Source of the DNA: Symbiodinium natans
Lineage: Eukaryota; Sar; Dinophyceae; Suessiales; Symbiodiniaceae
Assembly: GCA_905221605.1 (NCBI GenBank)
Contig: CAJNDS010000294.1
Location: forward strand, 62,001 to 126,000
Length of the DNA stretch: 64,000 nucleotides
Reading direction: 5' to 3'
Positions 11,755 through 21,372 of this stretch are shown here, one piece after another. A program made the translations under genes and the position numbers. Below the pieces are notes generated by a model. That model saw only the letters and a program-made list of their open reading frames with translations, was not told the origin of the DNA and searched no databases. Every line of letters starts with the position of its first letter. The first letter of the stretch is position 1.

Positions 11755-13606
11755 TGCCGCTGCTCATGCTGGGAGAGAGGGAGCCCCGCTATCGGGGGGC
11801 AGAAACTTGCACTGAGAGCCCCGGCGTTTGGCCACTTGTGGCCCCCGGAGAGCGCGGGATTTTGCACTGCCGGCATTTTGACGCCGCAGAGGAGGCCTGG
11901 GGGGCAATGAGGAGACATGGTGCTTTGTCAATCACACTAGTTTTGAGGAGTACTTTGAATCACCTTCTTGGAGCGGCCTACTGCTGAGAATGCCTAGTTT
12001 TCTTGGCAGCTGGCCAGCTCCCCTACGTGTCGATAAGCTGGGAGCAGCTGCACCGCACCGCTGCGCATCCTTAACTCTAGCCTGCGATACCAGACCAACC
12101 CTAAACTAAGCGCTAAGCACTGAGAACCGACAATGATACAACAATGTCAGATCAGAGCCCCCCGCCCACCCCCCCTTCGCGTTTTGCGGGTTTAGGTGGT
12201 TTTGGGGTGTGGTCTGAGAGGTTGCAGGTGCTTTCTGGATCCCATCGGCCGCAAACTTTTGACTTACAAAGCAGCTCTAGACACGGCCTATTTTGGCACC
12301 CCCGCCCCACGCTTCCCCCAAACTCCCCATACCCAAGCGCCCAAGCCCGCTTAAGCCCCTGAGCCCTCCAGCGGAAGCAGGCGACCCCTCAGAGACAAAG
12401 CCGGATTTTTCCTTCCAAGCCTCTGACTTGGGTTCAGGGTTTGGGTGTTAGGGTTTAGGGTTTTTCTGTTTGGGTTGTAGGGTTCAGGACATTAAAACGA
12501 AAAGGGCTAGGAGACTGGTGTGAGGGTGTTGGGATTTGCAAACTTAAGGCAAAGTCTCTAGAAGACCTTGTTTCATAAGGCTCTGTGTTTCTGTGTTTCT
12601 CGCGCAGTGCCCGGTACGTGCCAAACCCAAAGTAACAACTCGCTCTACACCCAGAATCATCAGACTGTAAAGCCCGAAAGCCCGAAAGCCCGAAAGCCTA
12701 AGACCCTCGACCCTAGACCTTAAACCCTAAACCCTAAACCCTAGACCCTAAGCCCTAAACCCTAAACACCCTAAGCCCTAAACCCTAAACCGAAAACCAA
12801 CCCTAACCCCTAAGCCCTAAACCCTAAATCCTAAACCAGTGCGGGGTAGTACAGGGTCGGTGCGCACCAACCAAGTGTTCGCATGCACGCGACATCTTCC
12901 AGGTTGCAGCTGCCAGTTTTGAGCTGTGCGCCGTGTCACCGGGTTCCGAGTTCAGCCTAGACTAAGGGTTGGGGGGGTGTGAGGATTGCGAGGGTTTCGG
13001 CTTTTGGGTCTTCGGGCGCGCTGAGAGGCAGCTAAATTCATCTTCGCGCCGTTCAGGATTTGGGGGGTGGTCTGAGGTCTGCTGCGTTACCTTCTTTTTG
13101 GTTCTTTCTTCTTGCGATCCGGGGAGCCCAGCACGTATTTATGCAGCAAGGTGTTCCGTCCTTGAAGTTGCACATAGCTGGTTTCATGGATGCATGGTGC
13201 ACAGGCGGTGACCGGGGTCCACTGGAGCACGGAGCTCAGGGTACTGTAGTGACGCTGAGTTCGATGTATGTGACTTCTCCGCCGTTCTCAAGAGGGGCCA
13301 GTTTTAAAGTTGTCTTCGGACTTGTACAGCTCGCCCGTGAATCGAATTGTAAAGCCGTGTGGCCAAGTGCTAGAATCGAAACTGACACATACTCTTCGGT
13401 CTTCTGTCATCAACATGCGGCCAAAAATGGCAGGAGCGGGGGGTCTCTGCCAGCAGCCGCGGTAGACAGGTGAAGCAGTGAATCTGGAGCCTTTGCCCTT
13501 TCCCTCACCGTTTGAGGTCATCGCACGCCGAGGTGGTTCAAGCATCAGCTTGCAGCAAATCGTAGCAACCCACAGCCACCTTGCTGGTGAAGATCAGAGC
13601 GAGTGA
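11755..13606 (+). CDS. Unresolved exon islands
   Basis: Three islands look coding. About 11860-11930 reads AEEAWGAMRRHG. About 12018-12072 reads LPYVSISWEQLHRTAAHP and then a stop; the ISWEQLHR word recalls the N-terminus of purine phosphoribosyltransferases, a weak hint only. About 13479-13606 reads NLEPLPFPSPFEVIARRGG and ends at TGA 13604-13606. CCCTAAA-like introns separate them (12700-12840). The joining is not solved, and the first island overlaps the minus-strand candidate region. Confidence 0.25.
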
Positions 13607-14289
13607 GACTTTCGAGCCACGGGGCTTAGGGCTTTGGTTGAAGCTTAGCCTTTCATGGAGCTAAAGTGGCTCAAGCCCCGCTACCCCCATTCCGAAATCC
13701 TGCAAACTCGAAACCCCAAACCTAGGTCGCATCCCCAAATCGCAGCACCGATCCGCCATGGCTGCATATGGTTCTGGGAAGAGGCGCCGGAGATTTGGGT
13801 TCATAGGTTGCAGGGCGACTGGAATCTTACTCTTGATGGAGTGCGGAAGATTCCTCCAAAATGCAGCAGTCTCTACTTCGCCATTTTGTTTTTGGTGTTT
13901 TTTTGTTAATTTATGGGGTAGTTTGCCTACATGACAAGCCTGAGCAAAAGACAAACGATTACTGTATTACATGAACGGTACATTCCCCTCATTATTTCTT
14001 ACTTGGCGGTGAGAGAGGGCGATATGAGTGAGTGTAGTGAATGTCATGAACGTACTAATGCCAATGTCATCGCCACGCTGTGCACGTAAACTTCATTGTA
14101 ATCTTCTCCCTCGGTAATTTAGAAAAACACGACGATGCTACTAATGATCTCCATTCAGAAGTTTTATTGTTAATGGCGTTCGTACTCTCGCGCACTTTGC
14201 TTCTTATTATACCCCACTGCGGCTGCGGGTTCAGGGGTGTAGGGGTTTATGGTTTGAGGGTTGTGAGTGGCTTAATTTACGGTGTTTAG

Positions 14290-14510
14290 CCCCGAGCTCG
14301 AGACCCTATCTCACATGTGCCTCGCCGCGCTCCTGGCCGTGGGGGTCTGGATGTCCGAAGCTACAGGCCTCTTGGGCTCAGAAGCCCCCAGGCCCTGAAC
14401 CTTCCGCAAACCCTACTAGAGCCCCAGTTCAGATAGAGGGACCATCAAGAGTTAACGCTGTCAAGGGGTTCCAAGCGCAGTTGAGAGAAGTGCCGAAGCC
14501 CCAGACCCCA
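14290..14510 (+). CDS. Two possible exons of unknown gene
   Basis: About 14292-14398 is open and reads SHMCLAALLAVGVWMSEATG, partly hydrophobic. About 14421-14505 reads VQIEGPSRVNAVKGFQAQ. They are followed by CCCCAAA/CCCTAAA-like repeats and then by the start codon of the RING gene at 14655. They may be the 3' end of an upstream gene. Confidence 0.25.
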
Positions 14511-14654
14511 AACCCCCAGGCCCCCAACCCCCAAGCCCCCAAACCCCTAAACCCCCAAAACCCCAAAACCCCCTAACCCCTAACCCTGAACCCTAATCCC
14601 AAAACCCTAAACCCTAGACCCCCAACCCCGAAGACCCCCAAGCCCTCCCAAACC

Positions 14655-17600
14655 ATGGCGGATCTCCGGGCGCTGTGCAGTGCTTGCCGCCAGCCACTCA
14701 GTGGGCCGCTGGTGGCGAACTCCTGCAACCACGTGCACCTGGGGCTTCCCAGGAAGATCCTAAACCCTAAACCCTAAACCCTAAACCCTGAACCCTAAGC
14801 CCTGAACCCTAACCCCTAAACCCTAAATCCTAGACCTCTCAACCCTCAACCCAAAACTTCATACCAAGATCACTATCGGCTGAGAACGACTAGCCCCGGT
14901 GCTAGTCTAGTCTGGCTTATTCAAAACACCCATTGTAATTAAGTCCCTGTGCTACAGGCGCTTGGGTTGAGGGTCTATTTACGTGGGCGGGGGCGTTGCG
15001 GCACACCCCGAACCCTAAACCCTGTTTCAAATTGCCTCCTTCCCAGACTTAGTTTTCAACTATGGCTATGGCTCGCATCAGAGGCAACCGCAGGGGGTAG
15101 GGTGAGCGCGTTTAAAACCCTAAGCCCTAGTCCTAACCCTCCAAGCCCTGAGCCCTAAACCCTAAACCCTAAACCCTAAACCCTAAACCCTAAACCCTAA
15201 ACCCTAAACCCTAAACCCTAAACCCTAAACCCTAAACCCTAAACCCGAAACGTAGTTGGGAGACATCGTACGGAAACTTACGGCTTTGAGGGGTGTCGGA
15301 CTTGGTCAAGCCAAATGGGGGTTTACGAAATTAGGGTTTAGGGTTTAGGGTTTGGGGTTTGGGGTTTGGGGTTTAGGGTTTAGGGTTAAAGGTTTAGGGG
15401 TACCTTCTTGGGGTCCTTATTAGATGCTCCTGTTCGGGGGTCTCTATTAGAGGTCCCTTATTATCGTTTATCGTAAACTCCCAAATCGCTTCAGTGGGTC
15501 ATGTTTTGGGTAAGCAGGGGAACGCTTTGATAGTCTTCACAGGGTTTTACATAGTCAACACACAACCCCTGTTTAGAGACCCTCAACAAATCCTAAACAC
15601 TAAACCCTTAAACCTAAACCCTAAACCCTTAACCCTAAACCCCAAATCCTAAGTCCTCAGGTTTCACAAAGAGTGTCTCAGCAGCGCGGAGACATGCGGG
15701 CAATGCTCGGCGCGGATATGGCACAACAAAGCGCTCAGTTCCTCGGCCTTGCCCTGCTTGTAAACCCTAGGGTTTAGGGTTTAGGGTTTAGGGTTTAGGG
15801 TTTAGGGTTTAGGGTTTAGGGTTTAGGGTTTAGGGCACACGCCCGAAGACCAAGCCACACGGAAGCCCTTGTATTTGGGAGCCCTAACTTTCGTGCCAGG
15901 CTTGTTCAACCTGTCCTTTGCCGACGGAGAAGGGGAACCTGGGTGGAATTCGACCTTGACCTTGTTTGTGTTCAAGGGGCCATCGGTCCGATGCAAGTGC
16001 CTTCAACGAGGGGCCAAGCATCTTCAACCCTAAGCCCTAAACCCTAGGACGCGTCGGTCATGAAAGCCGTGGCCGAGCTAAAGAGAAAGCGGGAGGACTG
16101 CCCAGATGTCACGGCAGGTGGGCACATGGGGGAGCCTGGAACCTTTCTGATTCCGAAGCCCCCAGTACCTAAAATCCGAAACCCTCAGGCCCCCAAATGA
16201 AGCAAAAGCCCTGGTAACCTTAAACCCTAAACCCTAAACCCTAAACCCTAAACCCGAAACCCGAAACCCGAAACCCGAAACCCTAAACCCTAAACCCTAA
16301 ACCCTAAGCCCAAAGCCCAAGCCCTAAACCCTAAGACGGCAAGCCCGTTAGGTCCTGAACATACAAAGCCTAGTCAATCTTCGTCCCTAAGCCCTTACTC
16401 CTACACCCTTCTATGGTCCAGGGTTTTACTGTTTTAGGGTTTTAGGGTTTTAGGGTTTTGGGGGTTTAGGGTTTTAGGGTTTTAGGGTTTTTAGCGTTTT
16501 AGGGTTTAGGGTTTTTTGGGTTTAGGGTTTTTGGGTTTTTGAGCTTTGGATTGTTGCGCACGGTTTTTGCTGGTCTTGCCCTGATCCCTAATCGCTCCTG
16601 AAATTCTGATCATGCCAGTCGATGCCTCAGACGACGATGACGACTTTGAGACGCACGTGGCCCGGCAGTACTTTCATGTTTCAACTTTTGTTAGAGTTTG
16701 TTTTGAACTTCGCCGGCCAGGGCTAGGGTATGAGCTTAGTCAAGGCCGCGGGGTTAGGGTTGAAGTGGGGGTTAGGGTTGAAGTGGTGACGGACTTTGAT
16801 TTCTGGAGGGACCCCCGCTAGTCCTAGAACCTAAGCCCTTTCAAAACTCCTGCATCCGTCCTACAACTAGACAGTTGTCGAACTAAAGTTTGTGGTTAGG
16901 GTCAAGCTTTGAAGTGCTAGCGAACGAGTCGTTTTTAGGCGGTTCGAAGCATAGTTAAATGAACCGGTCGGCTCAGGGAAACCCCATCGAAGAGGTGGCG
17001 GCCATGTGCATCCTCCGCGAGAGGCTCAAGGAACTGCGACCCCCTTCCGGATTTGCAAGCTTCGGGGGATCATTTTTTGGGTAGGCTTCAGGCAAAACGA
17101 GCCGAAGGCCTGGTCATAGAGTGGCAGCATGGCATACCGATATAGTCATAGCCTGATCTCGCAATATAGCAATATAGCGATATGGTAATATGGTATTATG
17201 GCAACATGGTAAGATGGTAGTGGTAGTATGGTAATGTGGTAGTATGGCAATGTGGTAACATGGTACTACGGTACTATGGTAGTATGGTACCACAACAATA
17301 AAGTCGTCTTGCAATATAGCAATATAGCAATAATATATTCATGTAGACGTATTCAAAGTACCATATGAGAGGCCTAGGCTCGAGACCCGAAGCCAAAAAC
17401 CTTCATCCAAGGAGGCGAGGTGCAGACGGCGAAGTGGGCCTGGCAGACTGCGTGCGAGAACCGAGCACCACCTTTCAGTAGTAGAGCTGTGTAGGGTTTA
17501 GGGTTTAGGGTCTAGGGTTTAGGGTTTAGGGCTTCGTGCTGCTTTTGAGCGCTTGTGCTACTTTTTCTCACAAGCCTTTGCAGTGGGCTAGATGCTTCGA

Positions 17601-20123
17601 GGCTCCTTGTGGGATGTTTGCTAGGGTGTTGAGCTGTTTGTTCGGGGTACAAGCCTCAACTTGCCTTTCCTAGTTAGGGTTTAGGGTTTAGGGTTTGGGG
17701 TTTAGGGTTTGGGGTTTAGGGTTTAGGGTTTAGGGAAGCTTAGGACCACTAAGCCAATCAGCTGAGGAGAGAAGCAGGAAAGCCGCCGCCGCCAGGCGCA
17801 ACAGAGCGTCGAGAAGCTGGAGGCCATGTGGGTTTGGGGTTTAGGGTTTAGGGTTGGGTTTTTTTGAGCAGCCGGGCCTGCAAATCCCTACGCTCCCCTA
17901 GAACCCCTAAATCCTAAACCCTAAACCCTTAGCCCTTAGCCCTAAACCCTAAACCCTTAAACCAGGCCACGACCAACAAGCTCAAGGGCAGCATCAAGAA
18001 TGCCTGGCAGCAACGAGATAAGCTCAGCGAGCAGCTCCAACAGGCAGGAGTCCGGGCTTGAGCCCTAAGCCCTGAGCCCTAAGCCCTACACCCTAAACCC
18101 TAAAAGGCCCTAAACCCTAAACCCTAAACCCTAAACCCTAAACCCTAAACGCTAAACCCTGAACCCTGAACCCTAAACCCGAAAAACCCTACACCCTAAA
18201 TCCTAAACCCTATCGAACTGGCGAGGTGCACCTGCGCGATGCCGTCCTCGAATACTGGGAGGACTTGATGAAGCACTCGCCGGCAAAGGCCCGAATGCCC
18301 GCAGCCCTAAAACCCTAAAACCCTAAAACCCTAAAACCCTAAAACCCTAAAACCCTAAAACCCTAAAACCCTAAAGCCCTAACACCCCAGACTCCTAAAA
18401 ACCTTGAAGTCTCAAAACCTGAAGACCTGACATCTGGATCCCAAGGCCTGAAAGATATAAGCTCGAGCCTACTCCCCGTTAGGGTTTAGGGTTTAGGGTT
18501 TAGGGTTTAGGGTTTAGGGTTTAGGGTTTAGGGTTTAGGGTTCAGCCCTACGTGCTTCTGCCCGGAGGGCCTGGAAACTCTCAAGACCTACGCGGGCCGC
18601 CTTGCCGCACTTCTTCGGGTTCCGACAGGCTTCGACAGCCCTCAAGAAATGTCAGTGGCCTGAAGATTCGGCGTGGGCTAGACCCTGCACCCCCGAAGCC
18701 CCTAAGGCCTTCAACATCTATATAAGATAAATTGGCGAGATTTCACCTGAAACCTTAAACCCTGAACCCTAAACCCTAAACCCTAAACCCTAAACCCTAA
18801 ACCCTAAACCCAACAGGGCAACTTAAGGCCTTGCGCCGAGACATTTCGAGCTTTCGGGCGCTGGCGCCTCCAAGGATTGGTGCCAAGACCGGCCCGGCTC
18901 ATGGCCCAGGTGGCCCGCCTGCGCGACAGCCAGCGCAAGGCAAAGGACTCCTGGCCTGTGTGGTTCTCCGGGTTTAGGGTTTAGGGTTTAGGGTTTAGGG
19001 TGTAGGGTTTAGGGTTTAGGGTTTGGGGTTTAGGGCTTAGGGCTTGGGGTTTAGGGCTTAGGGCTTGGGGTTTGGGTTTAGGGTTTAGGGCAGCCTGCCA
19101 CCTCCAAGAACAAGCCTCTAAAGCCAAAGCCCCAGAGCCCAAGGCCCTCAAGCAAAGCTGAACCCCTGAACCCTAAACCCTGAACCCTTAAGCAAGCCTG
19201 ATCCCTAAGCCCTAAGCCCTAAGCCCTAAACCCTAAGCCCTAAGCCCTAAGCCCTAAGCCCTAAGCCCTAAGCCCTAAGCCCTTAACCCCTAAAAGCCCT
19301 AAGCCCTAGGCCCTAAGCCCTAAACCCTAAGCCCTAAACCCTAAACCCCAAACCCTAAACCCACCCTAAACCGCTCACCCCTCAAGCCTTGAGCTGCCCT
19401 AGAAGCCCGAAACCCAGAGAGCCCGGCGGTGACTTAGGGTTTAGGGTTTAGGGTTTAGGGTTTGGTGTTGAGGGTTTAGGGTTGAGGGCTTAATTAGGGT
19501 TTAGGTTTTAGGGTTCTCATCCCAGGACACGGACCTTGCTGAGGCCGCCAAGGCCGATGCAAGATACGATAAGGCGCTGGGGGGTCGCGGGAGGGTTTAG
19601 GGTTTAGGGTTTAGGGTGTAGGGTCTAGGGTTTAGGGGTGTAGTGGTTTAAGGTACAGGGTTTAGGGTTTAGGAGTCAGGTGTGTGGGGTCTAGGGGTTT
19701 GGGGCTTTGGGTTTAGGGTTTTTTGTTTTTCGGGTTTAGGCGTTCAGGGGTCTAGGGGCCTTGTTGGGAGGCCTCTATGATGTGGGGGCTGGGGCGCTTG
19801 GGCGGAGGCGGGTGTGTGCACGAGAGCGGAAGGAGGGAGTTCAAAAAACTCCAAATGCCCTAAACCCTATAGACCCTAAAACCCTAAGCCCCAAACAACC
19901 CTAAACCACCGCCCCAAACCCTCAACCCTCAAGCCCCAGGAGCATGGCTTGCTTCAGGGCTGTCGGGCTCTTGGATCCAACCTCTTTTTCTTTTTCGTGG
20001 GTTGGGGTTGTCTGGTGCGGAGGCTGGCGTCATCCAACCCCTCCCCTCCGCCCTGAGCGAAGGCGCGCCGGGAGATTGCCGAGCTTGAGGAGGAGCGCGC
20101 GAAGTCGGGCGCCTGCAAATCAG
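14655..20123 (+). CDS. RING-finger, coiled-coil protein (TRAIP-like E3 ubiquitin ligase)
   Basis: Thirteen exons join with frame closing at every junction: 14655-14734, 15661-15745, 16048-16117, 16619-16677, 16977-17054, 17420-17464, 17778-17822, 17966-18043, 18226-18288, 18568-18618, 18910-18939, 19526-19573, 20063-20123. Exons 1+2 give a RING: LCSACRQ, then CNHVFHKECL, then CGQCSARI, with the C-x2-C, C-x-H-x2-H-x2-C and C-x2-C spacing of RING-H2 fingers. The start MADLRALC resembles the TRAIP N-terminus. Exon 4 has an acidic run (ASDDDDDFE). Exons 5-13 are charged and heptad-like (IAELEEERAKSG), as in the coiled coil after the RING in TRAIP. Nine of twelve donors are GC. The last exon ends in phase 1 at GTAAAG; a serine/arginine-rich island near 20740-20826 that ends in TAG may be the terminal exon. 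E3 ligase activity is inferred from the fold. Confidence 0.75.
15144..15249. repeat. Interstitial telomere-like array, (CCCTAAA)n
   Basis: About 14 nearly perfect copies in intron 1 of the RING gene. TTTAGGG copies in the opposite orientation follow about 85 bp later (15332-15390), so the two could pair. Confidence 0.9.
15397..15470. mobile_element. Short dispersed element, family C
   Basis: It begins GGGGTACCTTCTTGGGGTCC, the same word as at 21764 and 59488 and, reversed, at 61513-61596. It lies in intron 1 of the RING gene and has no coding capacity. Confidence 0.5.
15746..16047 (+). other. Intron with inverted telomere-like arrays
   Basis: A 302-bp intron of the RING gene. Near the 5' end are nine TTTAGGG copies (15771-15836). 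Near the 3' splice site are CCCTAAGCCCTAAACCCTAG words. The donor is GC and the acceptor is CTAG followed by G. Confidence 0.65.
17140..17340. repeat. Degenerate array of 9-10 bp ATGGTA/ATAGCAAT words
   Basis: About 20 imperfect copies of words such as ATATGGTA, GGTAGTATGGTA and GCAATATA in tandem, inside intron 5 of the RING gene. The array reads open on the minus strand only because of its simple composition. Confidence 0.75.
17823..17965 (+). other. 143-bp compact intron with opposed telomere words
   Basis: The intron starts GCCATGTGGGTTTGGGG and has TTTAGGG words immediately after. It ends with CCTAAACCCTAAACCC words and CAG. The exon frames on both sides are open and phase 0 (…SVEKLE | ATTNKLKG…). 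It is one of the shortest introns of this type in the window. Confidence 0.7.
18306..18376. repeat. (CCCTAAAA)n, 8-bp variant array
   Basis: Nine copies of an 8-bp variant, CCCTAAAA, lie at the start of intron 9 of the RING gene. Nine copies of TTTAGGG (18479-18541) lie near its end in the opposite orientation. Confidence 0.85.
18479..18542. repeat. (TTTAGGG)n array
   Basis: Nine perfect TTTAGGG copies about 25 bp before the acceptor of exon 10 of the RING gene. Confidence 0.9.
19200..19345. repeat. (CCCTAAG)n variant array
   Basis: About 15 copies of CCCTAAG, an amplified single-base variant of CCCTAAA, in intron 11 of the RING gene. TTTAGGG copies in the opposite orientation lie on both sides (18970-19090 and 19435-19480). 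Confidence 0.85.
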
Positions 20124-20739
20124 GTAAAGCCCCAAAACCTGCAGCCCCAAACCTTAAGCCCCGAGCCCAAAAGCTCCACGGCACTGCCCGTATACACTTT
20201 CCCCTCATGCCAAGAAACCTCCAGGGGCATAACGTGACGCCCCGAAGCGCCGGATGCCAGAATACACCCTCTCCTCTTCTCCACCTCCTCCCCCTTGTCC
20301 CTCGCCCTGTAGAAAATCGATTCGCTTTTGAGAAACAGTGCCCATTGGTCCTCACCTGCACCCCCTGCGCGCCCCACCCTGTTCTTCGAAGATGCCGTGC
20401 GATCGAACTGGAAACGCAGTAGGTGTGTACGAGCTGTCCGTGTTTGGGCCCCCCGTTGAAGCCCAAAGTGGATTGGACCAAGGTTGGTCAAGGCGTTGGG
20501 GGAAGCCAGCTGATGGGGGCCTGACAAGGGGGCAGGGTTTGGTCTTCAGGGTTGTGTGGAGCTGAGTAGGGGACTCACAGCAAGCACGCGGAGCCCTAAG
20601 CCCTGCATTGATGAGCGCCTCCACGGCCTTATTCAACTCCACTCCAGACCCAAACCCTAAATTGCCCTAAGCCCTAAACCCTAAACCCTAAACCCTAAAC
20701 CCCAAATATGGCCCTAATTCAACCCTGAAGCCCTAAACT

Positions 20740-20826
20740 CTGCCTCCGCGTCCGTGCGAGAGTCGTCGAGGGGGGAGGCGACGTCTGACTCGCGGAGAAA
20801 AGCGGCTCGAGCGTATAGGATTTAGG
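20740..20826 (+). CDS. Possible terminal exon of the RING gene
   Basis: An open, GC-rich island reads SASASVRESSRGEATSDSRR and ends at TAG just before a degenerate TTTAGGG stretch. It could be the low-complexity C-terminus of the upstream RING protein. The join from the phase-1 end at 20123 is not solved. Confidence 0.3.
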
Positions 20827-21372
20827 GTTCAGGGTTCTCACGGGGTTCAGGGTTTTCACGGGACCCTGCCCTGGACCCCTAGCGTTGTACCCTTGGGTTT
20901 GGGGACCTGTTTTTAAAGATTTTCCAAGGGAATATGAGGGCCAGGACGGCAAAGTTTAGGGGCTTTCGGCTTTGTGGCCGGCGGGTTTTTCGGCTTAGGG
21001 CTCTTGACGTTGCATGCAGCCGAAGCCTTAAAAGCCTGCCCCCCCTCCCCCCCCCAACCCTATCCAGCCTTTGCGCCCAAGCAGATTCCACGCATGCCTC
21101 ATGCATTTTCAACCTGCAGCACCCTCAATCCTAAAGGGTTATTTAGGGTTTAGGGTTTAAGGTCCCCTGAATCCCTAGCCGCAGAGTTTCATAAGGTTGC
21201 CTTAGCACCTCCAAGCCTATGACGCTACGACCCCCAAGTCCAAACGCCAAAGCCCACCCTGACCCCCGAAACCCCCGACTAAACCCGAAACACCCCAAAA
21301 AGGGCCTGAACCCTAAACCCTAAACCCCAAACCCTCAACTACCCCCCACCCCCCTGCCCCAAACAAAAAGCC

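Noticed and set aside
12018-12072. Phosphoribosyltransferase gene
   Set aside because: Only one short word (ISWEQLHR) suggests it and the catalytic region was not found, so it is recorded only as an exon-like island.
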